Origin: CBDAMZ01 sp965197375
GTDB taxonomy: Bacteria; Acidobacteriota; Vicinamibacteria; Vicinamibacterales; UBA8438
NCBI GenBank assembly: GCA_965197375.1
Contig: CBDAMZ010000009.1
Coordinates: 124,001-188,000 of the forward strand
Length of the DNA stretch: 64,000 bases
Reading direction: 5' to 3'
Position 1 is the first letter of the stretch. Each line of letters begins with the position of its first letter. The translations under genes were made by a program, and so were the position numbers. Under the pieces are notes generated by a model that was not told where the DNA came from, did not search any database, and saw only the letters and a program-made list of their open reading frames with translations. Shown here in pieces: positions 46,406-55,229 of the stretch.

Positions 46406-49400
46406 GTCCACGGCCGGGCCGAACGGTCAGGTCCCGCTGCCCGACAAGGCCAGTCGAGACGTCATCGAGCGAAACCTCGACGTCAATATGCTCGTTGAGG
46501 CCGGGGCGGGTTCAGGCAAGACGCAGAGCCTCGCCACTCGGATGGCGGCTGGTGTTCTGTCCGGAAAATATCGTGTCGAGCACATGGCGGCGGTCACATT
46601 CACCCGAAAGGCCGCGGCAGAGCTGAGGGGACGATTTCAGCAGGTGCTCGAGGAGCGTCGTGCCTCCGAAGAGGATCCCGACCGGCGACAGCGCGCGCAG
46701 GAGGCGCTGTCTCGCCTCGAGCGTCTCTTTGTTGGAACCATCCACTCGTTTTGCGCCCATCTCCTCCGGGAGCGTCCGGTCGAGGCGGGACTCGCGCCTG
46801 GGTTCGCCGAGCTTGATGACGTCGGCGCCATCGAGTCCAGGCAGCAGCTCTGGCGAGCGTTCATCGCGCGTAAGCGAGCCGAGGGAGGCGCACTGCTCCC
46901 CGAACTGCGCGATGCCGGGATCAGAGCAGGCGATCTCGACCATGCCTTCGCGACGATCTGCACATTCGACGAGGTCGAGTTCCCAGCTGGCAACGCACCA
47001 GCACCGGACCCGACGCCGGCGTGGGCGGCCCTCGACCGTTTCTGGCAGCAGCTGGACCCGCTGCTCCCTCGCAGGATTCCAGACGACACGACGTGCAAGG
47101 TCCTCCAGAAGGCTCGAGACGGCCAGTGGCAGATCAGGATCGCGAGACGAGACCACCCGGCCGACCTGGTTGATCTGGTTGCGCCGTGGGAAGGCGCCTT
47201 CCGGATCACGATGAGCCGCTGGACGGAGTGGCACGAAGATCCCCGCCAGCTGCGCGAGGACATCGACCGGATGCTTGCCGACCTCCGGGCAGCTATCGGA
47301 CCATTCCTCGAGGCATGGCGTCACTACGTCTACCGCCTCGCCATCACGCTCATGGTCCAAGGCCGGGAGTTTGCCCGTGCGCATCGATACCGGGCGTTGA
47401 CGCTGGAGTACGAAGACCTCCTGCAGTGCGCCGCCCGCGTGCTCCGCGAGAACCTCACGGTGCGGCGGGCCTTGCAGCAGAAGTACCAGTGGCTTTTCGT
47501 CGATGAGTTCCAGGACACCGACCCGATTCAAGCCGAAGTGGTGGCCTGGCTGGCCAGCGACGGGCGCGACGCATCCGACTGGACGACCGTGTCTCTCCGG
47601 CCGGGCGCGTTGTTCATCGTCGGCGACCCGAAGCAGTCGATCTACCGCTTTCGTCGGGCTGACATCGAGATCTACAGTCGGGTGAGCGAACTCATTCACC
47701 AAAGCGGGGGAAGTCTCGTTCCACTCGCAGCCAACTTCAGAGCAACACCGCTCCTCTGCCAGTGGGCCAATGGTGTGTTCAAGGACGTGTTCCCCGACGT
47801 CCCGACGCCCCAGCAACCGCAGTATCAGAGGCTCGAGCCAGCGCCATCATTCGACACCAACCAGTCTCCTTCGCCGAGTGGCAGAACCACGGGCATTCGC
47901 GTCCTGACCACGCCGAGTACTTGTCAGAAGGCCGCAGACGTTGTCGCACACGATGCCGGGGCCATTGCCCGCTACATTCACGCTGAGATTGACGCCGGGA
48001 ATCGGCAGCTTGGTGATTTTTTGGTCTTAACGTGGAAGAAGGGCAACCTCGCCGAGTACGCACGGGCGATGGATGCGGAGCGTGTACCCGTGGAGGTGAG
48101 CGGCGCCAGCGCGTTCGGTGACTCCGAACAGGTGCACGTACTCGCCGCCTTGCTCCGGGCGCTAGTGGATCCGGATGACGAGGTTGAGGTTGTTGGCGTG
48201 CTGCGCGGACCGTTGTTCGGCGTGAGTGACCCTGCGCTCTATGCTCATCGCAGCGCGGGAGGCACGTTCATCTTCACGGCCGTCCCGCTCGAGGACGGCC
48301 CGACGACACAGGCTGAATCCAGCGTCATCCGGGCGCTCAGTCGCCTGCGTGCGATGTACCACATCACCCGGACGCTGTCGGCTCCCGCGGCAGTCGAGCG
48401 CATCCTGGAGGACACGGGGTTACTGGCGCTGACGGTCGGCGAGACACGCGGAGGCGCGAAAGCTGGCGACCTGTTCCAGGCGTTGGACCGGGTTCGCTGG
48501 GTCACCGAGGAAGGTGGCACGCTGGCCGACGCAGCCGCGTCGCTGGAGGCTGATGTCGAGTCGAACGACATCGAGTCGTTACCCCTCGAACCAGGCCGAA
48601 CCGACGTCGTGCGCCTGATGAACCTTCACAAGGCCAAGGGGCTTCAGGCTGAAGTCGTCTTCCTCGCTGATCCCTGCGGCACCTTCCTGCCCAAGGCTGA
48701 CCGACGGATTGTTCGTGACGGCGAGTCTGCTCTCGGTTTCCTCAGGATCGAGCGGAAGAAGCCAGGGAGCTTTCACGGGCAGTTGTTGGGCCTTCCAGTG
48801 GGGTGGGATGCACACGAAGCGGCCGAACTCGCGTTCGTCGCCGCCGAGCACGAGCGGTTGCGATACGTGGCGGCGACCCGCGCGCGGATGCTTCTGGTTG
48901 TCAGCCGTTGGGGGAAGCCCAATGTCAGGAAGGGCCCCTGGCTGCCGTTCGAGCCACACCTTGCTGGGATGGCTGAGCTTCAGGTGCCGACAGAAGTCAG
49001 TGAACCCACGCTGGTCAGTGTCGACCTCTCGCCGAAGGCGATCGAGGAGGCCGACTACGCGAGAGTCCGCCGCGTCCTCAAGGGGGCTGAACTGTCGTTC
49101 ACCACTGAGTCGGTCACGGGCGCCACTCACCGCGACGTCGTCGTTCGGGAAGAGGATTCGGCGCGGTTACTCCGTGGACCCGCCACAGGCATCGAGTGGG
49201 GTGACCTCGTCCACAAGCTGCTTGAGTGTGCGGCGACGACCGGCCAGCCGGATCGGGAGCGGCTACGGCGTCGAGCAACGTGGTTGACGCGCGGAAAGCC
49301 CGCGCTTCAATCCGTCATCACCGCCACCCTCGATACCGTCGAGCAGGTGATGACAAGCGACATGTGGCAACGAGCACTGCACGCCGACGAACGCTACACG

Positions 49401-49676
49401 GAGGTACCCTTCTCGTACTCAATCGAGGCGAAATCTGGACAAACGAAGATCACCCACGGCGTGATTGATCTGGCCTCTCGACGCGGCAATACATGGGAAA
49501 TCGTGGACTACAAGACCGACCAAGTGGATGATCCTGCGGAGCTGACGGCTCGGTATCACCAACAACTCACTGCGTATGCGCGCGCGTGGAAGACACTCAG
49601 AGCTGACGAGAGCCGTGTTCGAGTCGGCTTGCATGCCGTTCGTCTCAACTCCACCGAGTGGCGTGATGCCGTCTAG
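46392..49676 (+). CDS. addA: AddA-type UvrD helicase-nuclease
   Basis: A full superfamily 1 helicase is present. The P-loop is EAGAGSGKTQSLATRM (near residue 38), with AAVTFTRKAAAELRGRF as motif Ia and LFVDEFQDTDPIQ (near 370) as motif II. GDPKQSIYRFRRADIE (near 410), LAANFRATP, MNLHKAKGLQAEVVFLADP and LRYVAATRARMLLVVS follow. The C-terminal RecB-like nuclease has WEIVDYKTDQVDD and YHQQLTAYARAW. At 1,094 residues it is full length. It starts by GTG within the end of addB, so the two subunits are translationally coupled. It is unusual to find this housekeeping repair pair inside a region full of IS fragments. Confidence 0.92.
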   Translation: MNVIKSTAGPNGQVPLPDKASRDVIERNLDVNMLVEAGAGSGKTQSLATRMAAGVLSGKYRVEHMAAVTFTRKAAAELRGRFQQVLEERRASEEDPDRRQRAQEALSRLERLFVGTIHSFCAHLLRERPVEAGLAPGFAELDDVGAIESRQQLWRAFIARKRAEGGALLPELRDAGIRAGDLDHAFATICTFDEVEFPAGNAPAPDPTPAWAALDRFWQQLDPLLPRRIPDDTTCKVLQKARDGQWQIRIARRDHPADLVDLVAPWEGAFRITMSRWTEWHEDPRQLREDIDRMLADLRAAIGPFLEAWRHYVYRLAITLMVQGREFARAHRYRALTLEYEDLLQCAARVLRENLTVRRALQQKYQWLFVDEFQDTDPIQAEVVAWLASDGRDASDWTTVSLRPGALFIVGDPKQSIYRFRRADIEIYSRVSELIHQSGGSLVPLAANFRATPLLCQWANGVFKDVFPDVPTPQQPQYQRLEPAPSFDTNQSPSPSGRTTGIRVLTTPSTCQKAADVVAHDAGAIARYIHAEIDAGNRQLGDFLVLTWKKGNLAEYARAMDAERVPVEVSGASAFGDSEQVHVLAALLRALVDPDDEVEVVGVLRGPLFGVSDPALYAHRSAGGTFIFTAVPLEDGPTTQAESSVIRALSRLRAMYHITRTLSAPAAVERILEDTGLLALTVGETRGGAKAGDLFQALDRVRWVTEEGGTLADAAASLEADVESNDIESLPLEPGRTDVVRLMNLHKAKGLQAEVVFLADPCGTFLPKADRRIVRDGESALGFLRIERKKPGSFHGQLLGLPVGWDAHEAAELAFVAAEHERLRYVAATRARMLLVVSRWGKPNVRKGPWLPFEPHLAGMAELQVPTEVSEPTLVSVDLSPKAIEEADYARVRRVLKGAELSFTTESVTGATHRDVVVREEDSARLLRGPATGIEWGDLVHKLLECAATTGQPDRERLRRRATWLTRGKPALQSVITATLDTVEQVMTSDMWQRALHADERYTEVPFSYSIEAKSGQTKITHGVIDLASRRGNTWEIVDYKTDQVDDPAELTARYHQQLTAYARAWKTLRADESRVRVGLHAVRLNSTEWRDAV

Positions 49677-49939
49677 AGAGAGACCCGCAGCGCTGGCTGG
49701 ACAGACGGAACTGGATTTCGAACGAATCTGGTCGGCAACAGTATCTCTGGCGAGCGGTGGACGAGGACGGCAACACACTCAGAACTTTGTCCGAAACATG
49801 CGTATCCCCGCCCAGCACCAGGGCTCGGGTCGGCGCGGGTGCGGCGCGGCGCCGGTGGCTGAGCCGACGGCCATGCGGGGTGCGTCCCTGACCACCGCCC
49901 GCGTCGTGGCCATCAATCACCGAGGCTTGCTCCGAGGTC
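49677..49939. other. Degraded sequence after addA
   Basis: The frame from 49658 (SRERPAALAGQTELDFERIW) looks like the start of a small protein. It loses sense by about 49790 and cannot be followed to the helical segment in the next entry without at least one frame change. Confidence 0.4.
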
Positions 49940-50158
49940 ATGGCTCAGGAGAGAGGCGCGGTGACGACCACTGATGTGATCAACCTGCTTGAGAGCGTCG
50001 GGTTCGACATCAAGTCCCAGTAAAACGCCAACGCTTCGGTCCATGCCGTACTGTCGCGCCTGGCTCGAAAGGATCAGATCAGCAGAGGGAACAACGAGAA
50101 CGGAGTAACGTGGAAGGGACCGATGTTCGATCCAGACTACGGCAACATTCCATTTTAG
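49940..50158 (+). pseudogene. Small winged-helix-like protein, interrupted by a stop
   Basis: TTTDVINLLESVGFDIKSQ, then after an in-frame TAA (50021-50023) NANASVHAVLSRLARKDQIS and GVTWKGPMFDP. The pattern of LL..GFD...NA.ASVHAVLSRL resembles the winged-helix part at the end of uncharacterised island proteins. Upstream in-frame sequence (ITEACSEVMAQERGAV) extends the homology before the ATG, so the true gene was longer. It follows addA on the same strand. Confidence 0.5.
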
Positions 50159-50267
50159 GGCTGACCGGCATGACCTTGGCGATCTACAGGTAGCGACCGA
50201 CGGCCCTACGGAAATTGATGCCCCAAGCGCCGTCAGTTCGGATACGAGTCCTGCGTGCGGCCGATGG

Positions 50268-51925
50268 TTAAGGAACCTGGTGCGCCTCGTGCCACTCCCG
50301 CGCGCGGCGGTTTGCCTCGCTTATGTCCGCTGGCGTCATCTGTGCGGCTACGCCGTTGCGCGCGGGCTCCGTCCGCTCGCGCGCCTTACCAGTTGACCGG
50401 AAATCGGCAAGGATATGCCACATGAGGGCTTCGACGTTGTCCTGCGGGACGCCGTTGCCGGTGGCGTAACTCACCCCAAGGGTGTTCTGCGCGTCGGCGT
50501 GGCCTTGCTCAGCGGCTTGGCGGTGCTAGGCGACGGCTTCGGCGGCATCCTGCGGGACGCCGTTGCCGGTGGCGCAACTCACCCCAAGGTTGTTCTGCGC
50601 GTTGGCGTGGCCTTGCTCAGCGGCCAGGCGATGCCAGACCACGGCTTCAACGTCATTCTGCAGGACGCCCCGGCCATTGGCGTACATCGTCCCAAGGTTG
50701 GTCTGCGCATCGGGATCGCCCCGCTCAGCGGCCAAGCGGTACCAGGCGACAGCTTCGGCGGCATCCTGCGGGACGCCCCGGCCCTCGGCGTACATCCCCC
50801 CAAGGTTGGTCTGCGCTTCGGGATCGCCCCGCTCAGCGGCTAGGCGGTACCAGGCGACAGCTTCGGCGGCATCCTGCGGGACGCCGTAGCCCTCGGCGTA
50901 CATCACCCCAAGGTTAAACTGCGCCCTGGCGTCGCCCTGGTCAGCGGCCAAGCGGTACCAGGTACCGGCTTCAACGTAATCCTGCGGGACACCGTTACCG
51001 GTGGCGTACATCACCCCAAGGTTAAACTGCGCGTCGACGTCGCCCTGGCCTGCTCAGCGCTGGCGCGCAGGGCGGCGACCCTTGCTGCGGCGGGCCAAAT
51101 ATTTCCCCCGCCCACCTCGCCTTCCCAGTACTCCTTCGGGCTCGCCTCAAATCGCTCGTCGTCATTCTTTAAGTCAATACCCCCTTCGTCAGCGCCATCG
51201 TCCAGGTTCTCAAGAGCCGCACGGATTGTCCGGACAGTGGCGTCGATGATCGCGAACCATTCCGGGCCATGTGTGACCAACGGGTCAAGGCGCGGAATAC
51301 CCTTGTTCGGGCTCTCGCTTGTCGCCACCTGTTCCCATTCCTTGCCCGACGGTGCGCGGAACCTGCGGCGAGTAGCGCCCGGAATCAGGGCAGCGACCTG
51401 GTCCAGGTAGCCCTGGTAAATAGATGCGTCGAGCCCGAGCTTTTGAACGCGTCGAGAAAATCGTTGCGTACTCGATAGCCTTCCTCTCCAGCTGAGCTGC
51501 CCAAGCGTGAAGCTGTGGCCGGCGTCGGCGTCTTCGTATTTCAGTAGTGGACCTGCATCACCCCACGCGATCGTTAGGTCGTGTGCGGAGGCTTGCTCAA
51601 TCACCCATCTTGCGAACACGACGACCTCTGGTGAGCTCGTTGTGGATAGCCGCTTGAGGAAATCAGCTTCCTTTCTTTCTTCCGTCTTTAATCTCATCAG
51701 CCGATTCAAATTCATCCACTTGATACCCTTCTCGTGTCTGTGTCGCGCCACAACGTCATCCGGCAGAATCTGAACGTTCGTTCCTACGGCAGTGGTGAGC
51801 CTGCGTTGTCCTTCAAGTGACAGTTCTACATACGCAGCCTCACCGTTTGGCATCTTTGTCTCAGCAAGCGCTGGCCGCAGTTCGGTAGGTAGTTCCGTAC
51901 CCGCCTGATCGGCTTTCTTGATCAT
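50268..51925 (-). pseudogene. Sel1-repeat protein with an unknown N-terminal domain, two lesions
   Basis: The ATG at 51925 follows a GGGAGGAAA ribosome-binding site. The first 290 residues contain FARWVIEQASAHDLTIAWGD, FTLGQLSWRGRLSS and DQVAALIPGATRRRF, resembling a domain I have seen in uncharacterised proteins but cannot name. A frame change near 51045 leads into Sel1 repeats (AQFNLGVMYAEGYGVPQDAA, WYRLAAERGDPEAQ), about six units with a 36-residue period. A TAG at 50526-50528 takes the place of a repeat Trp (AVA, stop, HRQAAEQG). The end is ANRRAREWHEAHQVP. Sel1 repeats bind proteins. Both lesions may be recent. Confidence 0.8.
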
Positions 51926-52073
51926 AGGTTTCCTCCCGAAGTTCTGAAGAGGATAGCCTGTGACCGGCGTCAACCATTCTTCCGGGTGGTTGACCACTAG
52001 AATCCTGGTGGCGCGTCGCCCACCGAGGTAATGCTCGCGGGGGCGTGGATGACGGCGTCGCATCGTCGCCCAC

Positions 52074-52361
52074 TACTCCGCCGAGGCCGCCGCCGCGCAT
52101 GTGCGGCTCGTCACCGAACGCCTCGTGCTGATCAACCGGCAACTCGATCACGCGCGGCGCCAACTCGACCGGCTGGTGCGGCAGCTCGCTGAGTTCGATT
52201 CGGCGGACGATCCGGACTGTGCCGCGGTCGGCGTCAGCGTCCCGCCGGTCACGCAGAAGACCACGAGACCGAGCGTGGCCCCGTATCGACGCACCGACTC
52301 GCCCATGCTCTGCCGGTTGACGCCAGACCCAGACCCGCGTACGCCCCCGCTGGCGAGGTAA
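52074..52361 (+). pseudogene. Possible IS110-type transposase fragment
   Basis: AAAAHVRLVTERLVLINRQL followed by DHARRQLDRLVRQLAEFDS is a coiled segment of the kind found in the middle of IS110 transposases. Nothing before or after it continues the family. The minus strand of the same bases has a signal-like peptide (GLVVFCVTGGTLTPTAAQ), so the direction is not certain. Confidence 0.35.
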
Positions 52362-52561
52362 TGGGCCTCTTTGGCCAACTGCCTCATCGTAAGCGCTCAA
52401 CGACCCGTCAAAAACATCCACGGCACACGACACACCTAGCGCGCCGCCAAATCTGCCCCGCGCCGCACTCTGCAGTGGGCGCATCGGGCGACTCAGTTCC
52501 ACGGGTGTCGTCGAGGGTTCTCCACGAACGCCTTGGCAGTTCCAGCGGGTGCCGCGTGCAC

Positions 52562-53604
52562 GAACGTGACGATCGTTGCCCACGTGTCCCCGGAAGGTAG
52601 GGGTGGACGCGTACAGGTGGCGACTGCCCCACGCAGGGAGCACAAGCCCGTGCGCTGCGGTGAACGGCCCGTCGTCCATCCGGGTCGGATTCGTCCCATG
52701 CGGATGGGGGTGGCCCGGTCGAACCGGCGGGCTCGCCGGTGAGGGACACCGCGGCGACCGGGCCACGACGGTCCAGCGGCCACGCGGTGCCGCCACGTGC
52801 GGGAGTACTCGTGCTACGTCCGCCCGCGCCCCCACGGATGACCGTCCGACCCGACGGTGGGCCACGCCCCGGCGCCGATGAGCCGTGAACGACGGCATCT
52901 CTCCATCGCACACGGTCGATCGCGCCGCCCGCGGGAACAGCCCGGTCACCGTAGGACCTCGGGCGTGTACCCGTGCTTAGTAGTAATACCTAGCGAGTTC
53001 TTCTTCCGTGTACTCGGCGAGGAGCTCCTCGAGGCTGATGACCTTTGGGCGGTATTCGGGTCGGTAGGCTTCACCCGCCCACGGCGGGATGCCGGTGCCA
53101 GCGGGGAAGCTGGCCAGGAAGTTGTCGCGGGCGAGCTCGGCCCAGCTCCGTCCGTGGCGGCGTTTGGGTTGCGGTAGGCCTTCGATGCGGTAGGCCACAT
53201 CGGGCATGAACATCGGCCACTTCGTCCGGGCGGCGGCGCGGCGGCGGCGGAGCGTCCTGAGAGCGAAATTTTCACGTACGTGTACCGTCGTTTTCGGCCA
53301 GTTCTGTATTTCGGTGGCCGGGGTGAAGCACTTTTCATCAATGTTCATCGAGGGTCGTCTCGAAATTTTAAAATCGAATTTTGCGAAACTGCGCGTGAAG
53401 GTGGGCGGTCACGCCGCTCATCCGGACGAGATTCGGGGGCGGGGGGGTACGGCGCACGCCGAGCCGGTGGTGTCGATACCTCCACACTCGCGGCTGCGGC
53501 GGGCGTCGAGGTCGTTTCGTTTCTGACCAGTTCGACCGCATGTTCGCCGACGAGAACAACGTGGCCCGAGGCACCTCAGAAATGAGATTTTGATTTTCCT
53601 AGAG
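52562..53604. repeat. R repeat, long copy C with unknown-family copy 5
   Basis: This is near-identical to 36221-37261 over its whole length, in the same orientation. It covers the non-coding left part, the unknown gene at 52977-53348 and the right part with a G-run at 53434-53448. It ends at 53604 in the same TTTTCCTAGAG. The left flank is unrelated to that of copy A, so about 1,040 bases define the repeated unit. The right neighbour is a truncated gene (53590-53988). Confidence 0.8.
52977..53348 (-). CDS. Unknown repeated protein family, copy 5 (123 aa)
   Basis: It starts MNIDEKCFTPATEIQNWPKT and has RTLRRRRAAARTKWPMFM, DVAYRIEGLPQPKRRHGR, ARDNFLASFPAGTGIPPWAG and LEELLAEYTEEELARYYY. It differs from copy 3 by a small number of residues, mostly conservative in the C-terminal two thirds, which suggests selection for protein function. 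The N-terminal region before RTLRR is more variable. No known domain was recognised. Confidence 0.68.
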   Translation of the reverse strand: MNIDEKCFTPATEIQNWPKTTVHVRENFALRTLRRRRAAARTKWPMFMPDVAYRIEGLPQPKRRHGRSWAELARDNFLASFPAGTGIPPWAGEAYRPEYRPKVISLEELLAEYTEEELARYYY

Positions 53605-53988
53605 ATTGAAAGAGCTGGTGTGAAGGTTACGGGAGGAGTGGCTCAATCGTCCACTCTCACAGTTCCAAAACCGTCCTTCGTAGAAATAGCTGACGCGGAC
53701 CCGAATCTTGCACTGGTCGGATTGCGAATTGAACTTGAACGGCGCCTTCGGAATTTAGCTGGTCGGTACTCCATCAGTAAGAAGCAGCCCTTGGTGCACA
53801 TCCTTCACCAATTAGAGAGGCAAGGAGTACTATCTCATCCGGTGCTCTCCGGACTTCAGGAACTCGTGGCGTTCGGCAATCAGGCCGCACACGGTGCTCA
53901 GGTAAATCCGGCGGCAGCATCTTGGGCAATCGCTGTTGGTCCGCAAGTCCTCGCGGTACTTGACAAACCCTTGGGCGCAACAGCGTGA
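53590..53988 (+). CDS. Hypothetical protein, 5'-truncated, HEPN-like
   Basis: From about 53640 the sequence reads DPNLALVGLRIELERRLRNL, then LVHILHQLERQGVLSHPVL and ELVAFGNQAAHGAQVNP. The GNQAAHG segment resembles the conserved end of HEPN/DUF4145-like helical proteins often found with restriction or toxin genes. The first codons (MIFLE, TTG start) come from the R repeat end, so the true start is probably lost. It lies just left of the IS1595 element. Confidence 0.48.
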   Translation: MIFLEIERAGVKVTGGVAQSSTLTVPKPSFVEIADADPNLALVGLRIELERRLRNLAGRYSISKKQPLVHILHQLERQGVLSHPVLSGLQELVAFGNQAAHGAQVNPAAASWAIAVGPQVLAVLDKPLGATA

Positions 53989-54065
53989 CTTTGCGTGATG
54001 GAATTGTTTACGGTGCGTCTAGGTGTCGTGTCCCTAAAGTCACACGGAGGACAGGCCCTTGAGTA

Positions 54066-54090
54066 GGGGATTATAAGTTTCACTTGACAC
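54066..54090 (+). repeat. IS1595 left terminal inverted repeat
   Basis: It reads GGGGATTATAAGTTTCACTT and then GACAC. It matches the right end in 22 of 25 positions. Confidence 0.75.
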
Positions 54091-54133
54091 GACAGGCGGA
54101 GGACCACATGCCAGAATCAACTATACTACCCGG

Positions 54134-54370
54134 ATGATGCCGAAGATCATGAGCACAGACTACGAAGCGATACTGACCGACGCGACCGAAATCAACGGCG
54201 AGAGCGCCCGCCTCAAGCGGAGAAACAACATCAACCGCTTCATCAACGAGGCCCAGGGGTGGCTCCAGCATCTTGAGACTCGCGGAGAGGGTCCCTCGCT
54301 GAAAGAAGCGCATCGGATCGTTGAACACCTCCGCGAGAAGTTAGACACGATTCCCGAGACAGACGACTAG
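54134..54370 (+). CDS. Small helical hypothetical protein (passenger)
   Basis: This 78-residue, charged, helical protein (EAILTDATEINGESARLKRR, AHRIVEHLREKLDTIPETDD) has no recognised family. It lies between the outer left end of the IS1595 element and the internal copy of that end, so it may have come with an older nested insertion. An upstream MMPK start could also be MSTD six codons later. Confidence 0.45.
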   Translation: MMPKIMSTDYEAILTDATEINGESARLKRRNNINRFINEAQGWLQHLETRGEGPSLKEAHRIVEHLREKLDTIPETDD

Positions 54371-54380
54371 ATGGAACTAT

Positions 54381-54396
54381 GAGTTTCACTTGACAC
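54381..54396 (+). repeat. Internal copy of the IS1595 left end
   Basis: GAGTTTCACTTGACAC repeats 15 consecutive bases of the left terminal repeat 300 bases inside the element. It suggests tandem or nested insertion, or that the shorter element 54376-56622 is the original one. Confidence 0.6.
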
Positions 54397-54585
54397 TCGC
54401 GCCCGCCTGACCTACCCTTCACTCGCCACAGCAGACTGCGTGCAATCCGACGTCGGGTTGCCCGCTCAATACAAGACCCTTCCGGGGAACAAGCGGGACT
54501 CTGCATACGCATGCGGTTTGTTGTGGCGACTGACCCGGCGACCAATTCAGGTCACGGGCAATCCCAGAAGGGGGAAACCGTTGCT

Positions 54586-54990
54586 ATGCAAAGACTCGCG
54601 ATCGGATTGATGCTCGTCGCTGTACTTGGTGTTGTCGCACCAGCTCATGCGCGCACGGCTGGCAAAACGAAAGCTGGCGCGATTCTCACGCTCTCGGGAA
54701 GCGCCCTTGTGCTCGCGGCATTTGACTACACGGGCGATCAATGCCCAGAGGGGTATTCGACGCATACGTATGAGAACCTTTCGACACAGTGCGTCTTTCT
54801 TAGCCGTTCTGGGTCTGACGTGCGAACGGCCACGACTGGAATTACGTACAAACGGCCTGGGCTGATGTGGAGCGGCCTCGGTGTGGCGGCCACCGGGATC
54901 GTGCTGTTGTTGCTTCCTGAACGAGCGCGGATGGTGGACGTGAGTGTGACGCCAGATGGGTGGCGAGCCTCAAAGATGATCGGGTGGTGA
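54586..54990 (+). CDS. Small exported or membrane protein (passenger)
   Basis: The ATG at 54586 follows GGGGGAAA and starts a signal peptide (MQRLAIGLMLVAVLGVVAPA). A hydrophobic ILTLSGSALVLAAF stretch and a second membrane-like segment (GLGVAATGIVLLLLP) suggest a small envelope protein of 134 residues. Two cysteines (DQCPEG, STQCVF) could form a disulfide. No family was recognised. A perfect hairpin terminator follows at 55019-55050. Confidence 0.55.
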   Translation: MQRLAIGLMLVAVLGVVAPAHARTAGKTKAGAILTLSGSALVLAAFDYTGDQCPEGYSTHTYENLSTQCVFLSRSGSDVRTATTGITYKRPGLMWSGLGVAATGIVLLLLPERARMVDVSVTPDGWRASKMIGW

Positions 54991-55018
54991 AGGCTATAGA
55001 GTTCGGGTTCTAGTCCTC

Positions 55019-55050
55019 GGCTCGGGCACGCTGTGGGGCGTGCCCGAGCC
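55019..55050 (+). terminator. Hairpin after the small exported protein
   Basis: The arms 55019-55031 and 55038-55050 pair perfectly over 13 GC-rich bases around a 6-base loop, 28 bases after the stop. No T-run follows. Confidence 0.65.
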
Positions 55051-55082
55051 TCATACTGGTGAAATCACTCAGGGAGTGATAC

Positions 55083-55229
55083 ATGCCTAAAAAGCAAACG
55101 TCCAGTAGGGTATCAACGTTGGCGAGCCAAATCCTTTCAGGCGAGAAGAAACCTACCCTGAAGGACGCGAAGACGCTCGCGGCGTCTGTCTTGTCACAGG
55201 ACGAGAAGAAAGGCCAGCGCCGAAAGTAA
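55083..55229 (+). CDS. 48-residue basic protein
   Basis: It starts MPKKQTSSRVSTLASQIL and ends QDEKKGQRRK. Short Lys/Ser-rich proteins of this form (LASQIL.GE..TL.DAK.LAASVLSQDE) recur in phage and island settings in my memory. The function is unknown. A GGGAGTGAT ribosome-binding site lies upstream. Its 3' half overlaps the end of the minus-strand gene 55153-55491. Confidence 0.58.
   Translation: MPKKQTSSRVSTLASQILSGEKKPTLKDAKTLAASVLSQDEKKGQRRK

Noticed and set aside
50400..51010. Tandem array that might be a CRISPR or satellite
   Set aside because: The period is about 108 bases and each unit translates to a Sel1 repeat; there are no unique spacers between identical short repeats.
52148..52387. 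Minus-strand signal-peptide-like frame
   Set aside because: The hydrophobic stretch is short, nothing folded follows it, and the plus strand offers a better explanation as a transposase coil.
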